From contig NZ_NPGA01000009.1 in NCBI RefSeq assembly GCF_002259485.1, positions 493,333-557,332 of the forward strand: a DNA stretch of 64,000 nucleotides, read 5' to 3'. The translations under genes and the position numbers were made by a program. Under the pieces are notes generated by a model. That model was not told the DNA's origin. It saw only the letters and a program-made list of their open reading frames with translations, and did no database searches. Source of the DNA: Rhodococcus sp. 14-1411-2a (GTDB taxonomy: Bacteria; Actinomycetota; Actinomycetes; Mycobacteriales; Mycobacteriaceae). How positions within the stretch are numbered: the first letter of the stretch is position 1; each line of letters starts with the position of its first letter. Shown here in pieces: positions 24,992 through 33,397 of this stretch.

Positions 24992-26248
24992 ATGGGGAAG
25001 TACGCGAAGTTCGGCCGTCGGTGTACAGCGGCGGTCGCTGCGGTTTCGTTGGTGGTGTCGGGCGGGCAATGGTCGGCGGGTGCCGATCCACTCGGCGATT
25101 TCCAGAATCCACCGCGAACCGCCGAATCGATCGCCGCGACACCACTCGACGATCCGTGGGTCGTTCCGCCGCCCGGATACGAAACAGCCGCTCCCGGAAC
25201 AGTTCTGCGGACCCGCAGCGTCACCGTCGGACCACTTGTCACCCCGGTCACCACCACCCAACTGCTGGTCGCCTCGACCGACGCGAAGGACCGCCCCGCT
25301 GCCATCGTCACCAGCGTCATCGTCCCGACCGCGCCCTGGACCTCGCCGGGTCCACGCCCTGTTGTTGCCTACAACATGGCCATCGATTCGCTCGGCGCCA
25401 CGTGTGAGCCATCGTGGACCATGCAACGGGGCATCGCTCCGGAATTGGCGCCCGTGCAGCTGCTTCTGGCGCGGGGCTACGCCGTCGTAGTCACCGACCA
25501 CCAGGGGCCACGCCATGCGTACGCCGTCGGACCGATGGCGGCGCACGCCGTACTCGACGGTCTGCGCGGTGCGGTCACGACCGCCGCGCTCGGCCTCGAT
25601 CCGACTGCGCCCCTGGGTATTACGGGCTACTCAGGTGGGGCGATCGCATCGGGCTGGGCCGTGCAGGAGGCTCCGGCCTACGCCCCCGAACTGAACATCG
25701 TCGGCGCAGCGTTCGGCGGAACGCCCACCGACTTCGCGCTGCTACGTCAGTCCATGAACGGCAACGCAGCGTCGGCGGTGTTCCTCGCGGCAGCGATGGG
25801 CGTTGCGCGCGAGTACCCGGAGATGTTGTCGCTCTACAACGACGACGGGTGGCGGCTCGCACAGGCGTCGAAGGACCTGTGCATCGTCGGGATTGCACCG
25901 TTCGGAATCGTTGCTCCGATCCGCATCGAGTCACTGTCCATCACTCCCGATGCGTTCGATTCGCCGCTGGCGCTCGCAGTTGCCGATCAGAATCGATTGG
26001 GAGACGGCGGAACCCCGACGGCACCGGTGTTCCTATATCACGGACAGCAGGAGTTCTGGATTCCGAAGGAAGGTCCCGAGGCCGTGTTCGACAAGTGGTG
26101 TTCACGCGGAGCCGACGTCCGCCTCGAGGAATACCTGGGTGAGCACAGCATCGTTGCCGGCAGTGGAGCTCACGGTGCATTCGCGTGGTTGGACGACCGC
26201 CTCGCGGGAATTCCGGTTCGACCTGGATGCAGTAGCTTCGGCCGCTAG
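24992..26248 (+). CDS. Secreted lipase family protein
   Basis: 418 residues. Sec-type signal peptide: basic start GKYAKFGRR, hydrophobic stretch 11-23, likely cleavage near Ala31. The mature part belongs to the secretory (LIP) lipase family of alpha/beta hydrolases: nucleophile elbow GYSGGA (Ser214), paired cysteines near 138 and 370, acid in FLYHGQQEFW region and His in GSGAHGAFAW. Expected to hydrolyse extracellular triacylglycerols or other esters. ATG at 24992 with a strong GGGGGG-type ribosome site. Stands alone, convergent with the MerR gene. Confidence 0.9.
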   Translation: MGKYAKFGRRCTAAVAAVSLVVSGGQWSAGADPLGDFQNPPRTAESIAATPLDDPWVVPPPGYETAAPGTVLRTRSVTVGPLVTPVTTTQLLVASTDAKDRPAAIVTSVIVPTAPWTSPGPRPVVAYNMAIDSLGATCEPSWTMQRGIAPELAPVQLLLARGYAVVVTDHQGPRHAYAVGPMAAHAVLDGLRGAVTTAALGLDPTAPLGITGYSGGAIASGWAVQEAPAYAPELNIVGAAFGGTPTDFALLRQSMNGNAASAVFLAAAMGVAREYPEMLSLYNDDGWRLAQASKDLCIVGIAPFGIVAPIRIESLSITPDAFDSPLALAVADQNRLGDGGTPTAPVFLYHGQQEFWIPKEGPEAVFDKWCSRGADVRLEEYLGEHSIVAGSGAHGAFAWLDDRLAGIPVRPGCSSFGR

Positions 26249-26256
26249 AGCCGAAC

Positions 26257-26664
26257 CTACTCGCTCCGGGCTGGTGCCCCGCGAGTCGACAGCACCTCGG
26301 TCAGTTCCTCGGCGTAGGCGAGCTGCCGCCGCAACGTGCGGCAGCTTTCCTCTGCCTTGGCGTGGCATTCACGCACGAAAGCCGCGGCCGACGACCGATC
26401 GTCGTCGGTCGCGTTCGCATCGCCCAGAACGTCGAGGGATTCGAGTAGCTGCTTCATCTCGGCCAGCGTGAAGTCCAGAGGCTTCATCCGACGGATGACG
26501 AGCAGGCGTTCGACATCGGACTCGGTGTACAGCCGGAAGCCGCCGACGGTCCGAGCAGAGGGGGTGACCAGGCCGACGTCGTCGTAGTGACGCACCGTAC
26601 GGATGGACAGCTCGGTTCTCTGAGCTACCTGCCCGATCTGCATGTGCATGCCGTCGTCTGCCAT
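26257..26664 (-). CDS. MerR family transcriptional regulator
   Basis: 135 residues. MerR winged helix at 8-75 (IGQVAQRTELSIRTVRHYDDVGL, then GGFRLYTESDVERL) and a C-terminal coiled coil with AAAFVRECHAKAEESCRTL that could dimerise. Cysteines 95 and 102 are not in a recognised metal motif. ATG at 26664 with GAGGAGAGG upstream. It lies 30 bp after the second SulP gene on the same strand and may be co-transcribed with it. Confidence 0.9.
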   Translation of the reverse strand: MADDGMHMQIGQVAQRTELSIRTVRHYDDVGLVTPSARTVGGFRLYTESDVERLLVIRRMKPLDFTLAEMKQLLESLDVLGDANATDDDRSSAAAFVRECHAKAEESCRTLRRQLAYAEELTEVLSTRGAPARSE

Positions 26665-26694
26665 GTGCCGCCTCTCCTCGACCGCCCACCCTAG

Positions 26695-28203
26695 TCAGTG
26701 TTCGGCACCGAGGTTTCCACTGAGGCGCTCGTGCCGCTCGATCGACGGCGCGTTCAGGCCGACGATCTCGACCGTCTTGCCCTTCGCTGCGTACTTGGTG
26801 GTGATGGCATCGAGGGTCGCGACGGTCGACGCGTCCCAGATGTGCGACTCCGACATGTCGATGACGACGTTCTTCGGATCTCCCACGTAGTCGAACTGAT
26901 AGATCAGATCGTTGCTCGACGCGAAGAACAACTCACCCTTCACCGCGTAGACCCGGGTGTCCTCGTCGGGATGAGCCACATCGACGACCTCGGTCAGGTG
27001 GGCCACCCGTCGGGCGAACAGCACCATCGCGGTGACCACACCGACCAACACGCCGTAGGCGAGGTTGTGGGTGACGACGGTGACCGCAACCGTGGCCACC
27101 ATGACCAGGGTCTCGCTCTTGGGCATGCGCCGCAACGTCTTCGGATGAATGCTGTGCCAGTCGAAAGTGCCGATGGAGACCATGATCATCACCGCGACGA
27201 GTGCGGCCATCGGAATGAGCGCGACGATGTCGCCGAGGCCGACGACCAGGATCAGCAGGAAGACTCCGGCCAAGAATGTCGAGATCCGCGTACGCGCACC
27301 GGAGACCTTGACGTTGATCATGGTCTGGCCGATCATCGCGCAGCCCCCCATACCGCCGGTGAATCCGGTGACCAGATTCGCCACGCCCTGGCCCCAACCC
27401 TCGCGGGTCTTGTCGGAATGCGAATCGGTGATGTCGTCGACGAGCTTGGCCGTCATCAGAGACTCCAGCAGGCCGACGAGCGCGATCGCAAGTGCGAACG
27501 GCGCGATGATCGACAGTGTGTCGAACGTGAACGGCACGTCCGGAATCAGGAACGACGGCAGCGAGGACGGCAGTTCGCCCTCGTCGCCCACATCCGGAAC
27601 CGCCAACGCGAAGACGAGTGTGACGCCGGTGAGTATCACGATCGCGATCAGCGGTGCCGGCACGATGGTCGTCAGCTTGGGCAGGAAGAACATGATGAGC
27701 AGGCCCACGGCGACCATCGGGTAGACCAACCACGGCACCCCGATCAGGTACGGCACCTGGGAGCTGAAGATCAGGATCGCCAGCGCGTTGACGAATCCGA
27801 CCATGACGCTGCGCGGAATGAATCGCATCAACTTCGCGACACCGAGAACGCTGAGCACGACCTGCAGCACTCCGCCGAGAATCACTGCTGCGATCAGATA
27901 GTCGAGACCGTACTCGCGCGCCAAGGGAGCGACGACCAGCGCAATCGCTCCGGTGGCCGCGGAGATCATCGCCGGCCGGCCGCCGACGATGGAGATGGTG
28001 ACGGCCATCGTGAACGACGCGAACAGCCCGACGCGCGGATCCACGCCGGCGATGATCGAGAACGAAATGGCTTCCGGAATCAACGCCAGCGCCACGACCA
28101 GGCCTGCGAGCACTTCGGTCTTCAGCCGCTTCGGCGATCGCAATGCACCCAGCACCGAGACGTCTTCGACGGCGGTGGCAGGCACCTGGGCAGCTCGAGA
28201 CAC
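26695..28203 (-). CDS. SulP family anion transporter with STAS domain, paralogue 2
   Basis: 502 residues, same architecture as the protein encoded at 21378-22868: SulP membrane core and C-terminal STAS domain with DMSESHIWDAS. The start is taken as GTG at 28203 because GGAG precedes it in the same context (AATGGAG) as the ATG of paralogue 1. The first 20 residues differ from paralogue 1; the membrane part is similar but has many synonymous differences, while about 240 bp coding for the STAS half are almost identical in DNA. Followed by MerR, divergent from LysR. Confidence 0.92.
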   Translation of the reverse strand: MSRAAQVPATAVEDVSVLGALRSPKRLKTEVLAGLVVALALIPEAISFSIIAGVDPRVGLFASFTMAVTISIVGGRPAMISAATGAIALVVAPLAREYGLDYLIAAVILGGVLQVVLSVLGVAKLMRFIPRSVMVGFVNALAILIFSSQVPYLIGVPWLVYPMVAVGLLIMFFLPKLTTIVPAPLIAIVILTGVTLVFALAVPDVGDEGELPSSLPSFLIPDVPFTFDTLSIIAPFALAIALVGLLESLMTAKLVDDITDSHSDKTREGWGQGVANLVTGFTGGMGGCAMIGQTMINVKVSGARTRISTFLAGVFLLILVVGLGDIVALIPMAALVAVMIMVSIGTFDWHSIHPKTLRRMPKSETLVMVATVAVTVVTHNLAYGVLVGVVTAMVLFARRVAHLTEVVDVAHPDEDTRVYAVKGELFFASSNDLIYQFDYVGDPKNVVIDMSESHIWDASTVATLDAITTKYAAKGKTVEIVGLNAPSIERHERLSGNLGAEH

Positions 28204-28357
28204 GACGGCTCCATTCGATGAGTGCAGGGGACGTCCTGCGCGGGCGACTCTACTCTTACCGGAGGGAAGGTTGCTACTCGTCGCCGCTGTCGGCTCTCCG
28301 CTAGATTGATGTGACAAGGCACGCCGAAACCGCCAGCGCGATGCAAGGAATGAATCG

Positions 28358-29251
28358 ATGTTCTCGCTCAACAGGTTGTCCTGCTTCATCGCCGTGGCCG
28401 AGGAACTGCACTTCGGCCGCGCTGCCGAGCGACTGCACATGACGCAGCCGCCCCTGAGCAGGCAGATCCAACAGCTCGAAAGCGAAGTCGGCGTGCAGCT
28501 GATCGACCGCACCAGCCGATCGGTGACCCTGACGGCCGCGGGATTGGCATTCCTTCCCGAGGCCCGACGCATCCTCGACCTCGCCGAGGGCGCCCTCCTC
28601 ACTGTGCGACGTGTCCCCACCGGAGACCTGGGGACCGTCGTCGTCGGATTCACCGGCGCATCGGCGCATGCGGTGCTACCGCAGCTGCTCGACGCCGCAC
28701 GCGAGAAGTTACCCGACGTGAAACTCGTTCTACGCGAAATGGTCTCGGCGGTGCAGATGGAATCCTTGGCCGTCGGCGATATCGATCTCGGGTTGGCCAG
28801 GCCACCGCTCAAGCGTCCGGGCATCGCGTCGCGGCCGGTGCTGCACGAGTCGTTGATCGCGGCGATGCCCGACACTCATCCGCTGGCCGAGAAGAGCGAA
28901 CTGTCGGTGGAGGACTTCGACGAGCAGCCGATCATCATGTATTCACCGGTCGACGCGCGGTACTTCCACGAACTGCTGATCAGTACCTTCACCATCGTCG
29001 GGGTGTCTCCGCGCTACGTGCAGTACGTGACCCAGGTGCACACGATGCTGGTGCTCGTTCGTTCCGGAATCGGATTGGCACTGGTACCGGAGTCCGCGTC
29101 GACCATGCGGCCGGAAGGTGTTGTGTTCCGGCCGGTTCGGACGGTCAAGGAACGCCCCGTCGAGTTGGACGCCGCCTGGCGAGTGGACAACGACAACCCG
29201 GCACTGCACCGCTTCATGACCGATGTGCTGCCGACGCGGGAGTGGTCGTGA
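28358..29251 (+). CDS. LysR family transcriptional regulator
   Basis: 297 residues. LysR helix-turn-helix at 3-62 (FIAVAEELHFGRAAERLHMTQPPLSRQIQQLE without gaps in the family pattern) and a two-lobed periplasmic-binding-like effector domain (about 90-290). Closest in appearance to the CatR/BenM-type aromatic and organic acid activators (GDLGTVVVGFTGAS start of the effector domain). Divergent from the second SulP gene, which is a candidate target. Effector unknown. Confidence 0.92.
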   Translation: MFSLNRLSCFIAVAEELHFGRAAERLHMTQPPLSRQIQQLESEVGVQLIDRTSRSVTLTAAGLAFLPEARRILDLAEGALLTVRRVPTGDLGTVVVGFTGASAHAVLPQLLDAAREKLPDVKLVLREMVSAVQMESLAVGDIDLGLARPPLKRPGIASRPVLHESLIAAMPDTHPLAEKSELSVEDFDEQPIIMYSPVDARYFHELLISTFTIVGVSPRYVQYVTQVHTMLVLVRSGIGLALVPESASTMRPEGVVFRPVRTVKERPVELDAAWRVDNDNPALHRFMTDVLPTREWS

Positions 29252-29344
29252 TTTTTTCCTGCTGATCGAGCCGTGGTTTGACAGTGCCCGAAGCCGGTCT
29301 CGGTCGAGTGCTCGTGTGAATACGGCGCGCCTCGAAAGCCAACG

Positions 29345-29374
29345 AAGGCCCGCACCTGGTTGGGAGCGGGCCTT
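29345..29374. terminator. Hairpin between LysR gene and small-protein operon
   Basis: AAGGCCCGC (29345-29353) pairs perfectly with GCGGGCCTT (29366-29374) over a 12-nt loop. It lies between two convergent ends and has no clear T tract, as is common in actinobacteria. Confidence 0.55.
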
Positions 29375-29392
29375 GTCGGGTTCGTGGGTTGC

Positions 29393-29557
29393 TCAATCTT
29401 TGGGCGGCTTGGTGTCTTTGCCAGCTGCGACGTCACGGAGCCATTGCGGGACGGGCTTATTGTCGTACTCGCGGAGCTTGATGGATGCTTCGGCGGCTGC
29501 GGACCGGACCTTCATCGAGCGTCCACGGCCCGCGGGGCGGTTCTCGGTGGTGGTCAT
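29393..29557 (-). CDS. Hypothetical small basic protein (54 residues)
   Basis: ATG at 29557 overlaps the stop of the upstream membrane protein gene (ATGA); the frame closes at TGA 29395-29393. The product starts MTTTENRPAGRGRSMKVRSA, continues with a charged helix and ends AGKDTKPPKD. It has no signal peptide or membrane segment. The coupling overlap and a hairpin just downstream (29345-29374) support it as a real gene. No family recognised; possible partner of the upstream membrane protein. Confidence 0.65.
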   Translation of the reverse strand: MTTTENRPAGRGRSMKVRSAAAEASIKLREYDNKPVPQWLRDVAAGKDTKPPKD

Positions 29558-29889
29558 CGGGGGTCCTCCGTCTCTGTGTCGTTTTCATTGTCGCCGGTTT
29601 CGGCAGGTTCCGCCAGGTCGTCCTGTGGCTTCACGGTGGGATCTGCGATCGCCTGCAGCGTGTCGCGATCGGTGCGCGCGATGAACGGAGTCGTGGCAAC
29701 GGTGCCGAACACTTTCCAGCCGAGTGCGGCTTCGTCGTCGTTCTCGCTGACGGTCCTCTCGAGGCACCAGGTGATGCGTTGCCAGGATTGAGAACGGTTG
29801 TCCGCCCGAGTGCGCTGGCTGACGGTCCCTACCACGCCGACGACGGCAATCGAACCGACGATGAGGGTGATCCAGGCCTGTGCTGGCAC
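29554..29889 (-). CDS. Hypothetical membrane-anchored protein
   Basis: 111 residues. One N-terminal hydrophobic helix (about 3-23, ITLIVGSIAVVGVVGTV), then a soluble part with ERTVSENDDEAALGWKVFG and an acidic tail ending ETEDPR. Start GTG at 29889 with AAGGA eight bases upstream. Followed by the 54-residue gene with a 4-bp overlap. Its composition resembles small membrane proteins often found beside phage or plasmid genes, but none is near. Function unknown. Confidence 0.7.
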   Translation of the reverse strand: MPAQAWITLIVGSIAVVGVVGTVSQRTRADNRSQSWQRITWCLERTVSENDDEAALGWKVFGTVATTPFIARTDRDTLQAIADPTVKPQDDLAEPAETGDNENDTETEDPR

Positions 29890-29995
29890 TGACCGGGTTC
29901 CTTTCCTGCGGCCGGGTCAATGCGCGGCGGGTGACCCACCACGCTCTCCCGTGAGCAAGAAGGACCGTAGCCCGACCCACCGACACGAAATCGAT

Positions 29996-30038
29996 ATGCC
30001 AGTTGCAGCGCGCTGCAACGTCAACAGCTCACTGGCAT
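29996..30038. promoter_or_regulatory. Nested palindromes between two minus-strand operons
   Basis: A perfect 18-bp palindrome GTTGCAGCGCGCTGCAAC at 30002-30019 sits inside wider arms ATGCCAGT (29996-30003) and ACTGGCAT (30031-30038). It lies about 110 bp upstream of the small-protein operon start and 50 bp after the universal stress protein gene, so it may be an operator of the former. The remaining part of the 202-bp gap shows nothing else. Confidence 0.5.
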
Positions 30039-30091
30039 CCTCCGCCGCCGACCTCACTACCGAATGCACGAACGCAGGCCACCCGACCGAA

Positions 30092-30487
30092 CTATCGCGG
30101 CGTCCCCACCGGCGGCTTGACGGCCGTCACCGGGCAGTGCGCCTCGAGGAGAACGCGCTGAGAGATGCTGCCCATGAACAACTTTCCGACGGGTGATCGA
30201 CGCCTGATGCCGATGACGACCAGTTGCGTCTGTTCGTCGAACGACAGGTCGATCAGATTGTCGGCATGCGAGCGGCCCGCTTCGTTGTCGTGAATTTTCG
30301 CCGCCACCCCGATGGCCGACGCCTCCTCGCGGGCAGATTCGACGACCGCACCGAAGTCGGCATCGGATGCACTGCTGTCCTCGGCGACGACGATCAGGTC
30401 CGTACCACGCATGTGTGCCTCGCGAAAAGCGAAGGGCAGCGCGCCTTTTCCCTCGGTGGTCGGCGAGTAGCCGACGACGACGGTCAC
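30092..30487 (-). CDS. Universal stress protein family protein
   Basis: 131 residues, one Usp domain. VVGYSPTTEGKGAL at the start and the C-terminal nucleotide-binding pattern GIRRRSPVGKLFMGS (GxxGx9GS-like) point to the ATP-binding subclass. Start GTG at 30487, overlapping the hydroxyacid dehydrogenase stop (GTGA), so the two are co-translated. Role in stress or energy limitation is inferred from the family only. Confidence 0.88.
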   Translation of the reverse strand: MTVVVGYSPTTEGKGALPFAFREAHMRGTDLIVVAEDSSASDADFGAVVESAREEASAIGVAAKIHDNEAGRSHADNLIDLSFDEQTQLVVIGIRRRSPVGKLFMGSISQRVLLEAHCPVTAVKPPVGTPR

Positions 30488-31479
30488 TGCGTCACCGGCG
30501 TGACGAGGGTGCCGTCGGCCAGAAAGCGATCGAGGTTCTCGAGCGTGAGCGCTTCCATCGCAGCCCGCGTCTCCACCGTTGCGCTGCCCACGTGCGGCAG
30601 CAGCACCACGTTGTCCATCGCCAACAGGGCGTCGGGTACGTCCGGTTCGTGCGCGAAGACGTCCAGGCCCGCTCCGGCGAGCTTCCCCGCAGCGAGCAAC
30701 TCGATGAGCGCCTCCTCGTCGACGACGCTTCCGCGGGCCACGTTGATCAGATATCCCTGCGGTCCCAGAGCTTCGAGCACTGCGCGATCGACCAGATGCG
30801 CAGTACCCGAACCGCCGGACGCGGCGATGATCAATATGTCGACGTTCTCGGCGAGCGCTGTCGGGCTGGCTGCATAGACGTAGGGCGAACCGTCGATCTC
30901 GTTGCGATTGTGGTACGAGATCTCGCAGCGAAACCCGTTGAGCCGATCGGCAATTGCCGAGCCGATGCGGCCGAGGCCGATGATTCCGACACGCTTGCCG
31001 GTGACCTGACGCGTCAGTGGCGTGTTGCCCTCGGTGGGCCAGCGGCCGGCGCGCACGAATCGCTCGGCCGAGGACAGGCCGCGCACGGTGTCGATCACCA
31101 GACCGACGGCGAGGTCGGCCACACAGTCCGTCAACACGTCGGGGGTGTTGCTGACGACGACGCCGCGTTCGGCTGCCGCGTCGACGTCGGTGGTGTCGTA
31201 GCCGACGCCGAAGTTCACAACGGCTCCGAGCTGCGGCAACCGTTCCATCAACGCAGCATCGACGCCGGTGCGGCCGGAGGTGACCACCGCAGAGATCGAC
31301 GCACCGTGCTCGGACAGGAACTCGTCGCGATCGTCGCCCTCGGGCAGTTCCAGCGCGTCGTACTCGGTAACCAGGGTGTCCATCAACGACGGCTTCAGCG
31401 GTCCCACTCGGAGAACTCGACCGCCTCGTTGCGAATCGGATTGAGACACAGAGGTTTTCTGCGAGCTGACGGTGACCAT
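30484..31479 (-). CDS. D-2-hydroxyacid dehydrogenase (glyoxylate/hydroxypyruvate reductase-like)
   Basis: 331 residues. Rossmann motif GLGRIG (about 164-169), catalytic Arg in NVARGSVVDEEAL, Glu in FAHEPDVP and His in LPHVGSAT; all three catalytic residues are present, unlike the paralogue at 3901-4872. Likely NADPH-dependent reduction of glyoxylate, hydroxypyruvate or a similar 2-oxo acid. ATG at 31479 follows GAGGAG. It is divergent from the peptide ABC transporter operon across a 339-bp region and is translationally coupled to a universal stress protein gene. Confidence 0.9.
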   Translation of the reverse strand: MVTVSSQKTSVSQSDSQRGGRVLRVGPLKPSLMDTLVTEYDALELPEGDDRDEFLSEHGASISAVVTSGRTGVDAALMERLPQLGAVVNFGVGYDTTDVDAAAERGVVVSNTPDVLTDCVADLAVGLVIDTVRGLSSAERFVRAGRWPTEGNTPLTRQVTGKRVGIIGLGRIGSAIADRLNGFRCEISYHNRNEIDGSPYVYAASPTALAENVDILIIAASGGSGTAHLVDRAVLEALGPQGYLINVARGSVVDEEALIELLAAGKLAGAGLDVFAHEPDVPDALLAMDNVVLLPHVGSATVETRAAMEALTLENLDRFLADGTLVTPVTQ

Positions 31480-31698
31480 GGTTCTCCTCGCGAGATGGTG
31501 GAGCGTGCGCGTTTCCTGTACGGTATGCCGCCCTTCGAATACCTGTCCAACACGGAAATAACATGGACCGATACCCAAACGGCATGAACGACGCGTCGCC
31601 GATGCAGCTCTGCCGGGGTCGTCATGCATCTTGCCTGGTCAGTCCAGCAATACTGTGACTCGGACCGCAGTCAAGCCGTCGCTGTGACCCACAGAACT

Positions 31699-31720
31699 GG
31701 ACGAAAAGTCGATTTCGTCC
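31699..31720. promoter_or_regulatory. Operator-like inverted repeat upstream of the peptide ABC operon
   Basis: GGACGAAA (31699-31706) and TTTCGTCC (31713-31720) around a 6-bp spacer, immediately upstream of the -35 box. The position suits an activator or repressor of the ABC operon. Confidence 0.55.
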
Positions 31721-31722
31721 GG

Positions 31723-31752
31723 TTGACGGTGGAGATGACCCGCTCATACCGT
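31723..31752 (+). promoter_or_regulatory. Predicted promoter of the peptide ABC operon
   Basis: -35 TTGACG (31723-31728), 18-nt spacer, -10 TACCGT (31747-31752). The leader to the ATG at 31819 is about 60 nt with GGAGG near its end. The 339-bp region 31480-31818 holds this promoter, the inverted repeat at 31699-31720 and presumably the minus-strand promoter of the hydroxyacid dehydrogenase; no gene is seen in it. Confidence 0.6.
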
Positions 31753-31818
31753 GTGTCTACCGTCACAGATTCGGCTGCGACTTGCAGACGCGGATCCTTT
31801 TTCCCACTGGAGGCCACC

Positions 31819-33396
31819 ATGAGCCCTGCACTCTTCGTGCAGCAGGGACGGACCCACCGTGTCGCCGCAATAGCCGTTGGCGCGCTGTCACTTTCACTTG
31901 TCGCGAGCGGATGCACCGTCGCCAACTCCAACAACGGCGGAGCCGCCCGCGCAGATACTCTTCGCATCGTTCTGCCGCAGGAGCCGCCGACCCTCGAAGC
32001 CTGCGACGTCTCGTTGACGTCGGTGGGTGTGGTGACGCGCTCGAACATCACCGAGCCACTCATGGAACGCAACCCCAGCACCGGCGATCTCGAGCCCAAG
32101 CTCGCTGACTCCTGGGAGCAGACCTCCGACACCGAATGGACGTTCACCATCCACCCCGGCGTGACGTTCAGCGACGGCAGTCCGTTCGAGGCCGAGGACG
32201 CCGCGTTCTCGATCGATCGCACCGTCAATTCCGAACTGGGCTGCAACGTCGAGGGGTACGTGTTCGGCGACGCGAACCTGGTGGTCACCGCAGTCGACCC
32301 GATGACGCTGACCGTGCAGTCGCCCGAGCCCGATCCCATTCTGCCGCTTCGGCTCTCGTTCGTGGAGATGGTGCCCCGCACCTCGAGCTACACCGAGCGG
32401 GTACGCGAACCCATCGGAACGGGACCGTTCGCGATCGAGCGGTGGGACTACGGTCAGAAGCTCTCGCTGGTGCGCAACGAAACCTACTGGGGCCCGAAGC
32501 CCGAGTACGCCAGGGCCGAGTACCAGTGGCGCAGCGAGGGCAGCGTCCGCGCATCGATGGTCACCAACGGTGAGGCCGAGATCGCCACCTCGGTCGGACC
32601 GGAGGACGGCGCAGGCGATCTGGGAGTCGCGTACCCCAACAACGAAACCACAGCGCTGCGCATCCAGGCCATGCAACCGCCCCTGGACGACATGCGCGTA
32701 CGCCAGGCGATCAACTACGCCATCAATCGCGAGGGCATCGTCAAGGCACTGTTCCGTGGACTCGGTTCCCCTGCAGAACAATTGATCTCCGAGGGTGTCG
32801 TCGGCTTCAACGAGGACTTGACACCGTGGCCCTACGACATGGACCAGGCCCGCACACTGATCGACGAGGCCCGGGCCGATGGCGTGCCCGTCGATACCGA
32901 GATCCGCCTGATCGGACGCACCGGGCAGTTCCCGAAGATCAACGAAACGGTGGAGGTCATCCAGAACTCACTGTCCAAGATCGGCATGAACGTCACGATC
33001 GAAATGATGGACGCCGCAGGCACCGCCGAGTACCAGGAGCGGCCGTTCCCCGACGTCGGCCCGTATCTGCTGGTGATTCAGCACGGCAATCAAGCCGGCG
33101 ACTCCGCGTTCACCGTCGATCAGTACTTCACCAGTGACGGATTCCAGAGTGCCTACGGCACAGCAGAATTCGACCGGAAGATCGCTGCCGCAGGGGCTCT
33201 CACCGGCGAGGACAGGCAGGCCGCGTACGCGCAGGTGTTCGCCGACGAACCGAAGGACATCATGCAGATGGCCTACATCGCGCACATGAACGGGGTGCTC
33301 GCCAAGGCATCCTCGGTCGATTACACCCCCAACTCGGCCACGGTCGACGAAATGCACCTCGCCGCCATGACCCGCGCCGACACCGAGAGGCCCTGA
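31819..33396 (+). CDS. Oligopeptide/dipeptide-type ABC transporter substrate-binding lipoprotein
   Basis: 525 residues. Lipoprotein signal peptide with lipobox LVASGC (Cys about residue 33). The mature protein is an SBP family 5 (cluster C) protein: PPTLEACDVS, ITEPLMERNP, LADSWEQTSDTEWTFTIHPGVTFSDG-type pattern, and DDMRVRQAINYAINRE. Binds a peptide, nickel or opine-like ligand outside the membrane for the permeases encoded next. ATG at 31819 with GGAGG upstream. First gene of a six-gene operon. Confidence 0.93.
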   Translation: MSPALFVQQGRTHRVAAIAVGALSLSLVASGCTVANSNNGGAARADTLRIVLPQEPPTLEACDVSLTSVGVVTRSNITEPLMERNPSTGDLEPKLADSWEQTSDTEWTFTIHPGVTFSDGSPFEAEDAAFSIDRTVNSELGCNVEGYVFGDANLVVTAVDPMTLTVQSPEPDPILPLRLSFVEMVPRTSSYTERVREPIGTGPFAIERWDYGQKLSLVRNETYWGPKPEYARAEYQWRSEGSVRASMVTNGEAEIATSVGPEDGAGDLGVAYPNNETTALRIQAMQPPLDDMRVRQAINYAINREGIVKALFRGLGSPAEQLISEGVVGFNEDLTPWPYDMDQARTLIDEARADGVPVDTEIRLIGRTGQFPKINETVEVIQNSLSKIGMNVTIEMMDAAGTAEYQERPFPDVGPYLLVIQHGNQAGDSAFTVDQYFTSDGFQSAYGTAEFDRKIAAAGALTGEDRQAAYAQVFADEPKDIMQMAYIAHMNGVLAKASSVDYTPNSATVDEMHLAAMTRADTERP

Positions 33397-33397
33397 C

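Noticed and set aside
29252..29340. Searched for a tRNA or attachment site near the small-protein operon
   Set aside because: No cloverleaf, anticodon arm or integrase gene can be seen.
29360..29791. A plus-strand frame with a hydrophobic start (MGAGLVGFVGCSIFGRLG)
   Set aside because: It overlaps two minus-strand genes that have ribosome sites and a coupling overlap; the plus frame has none.
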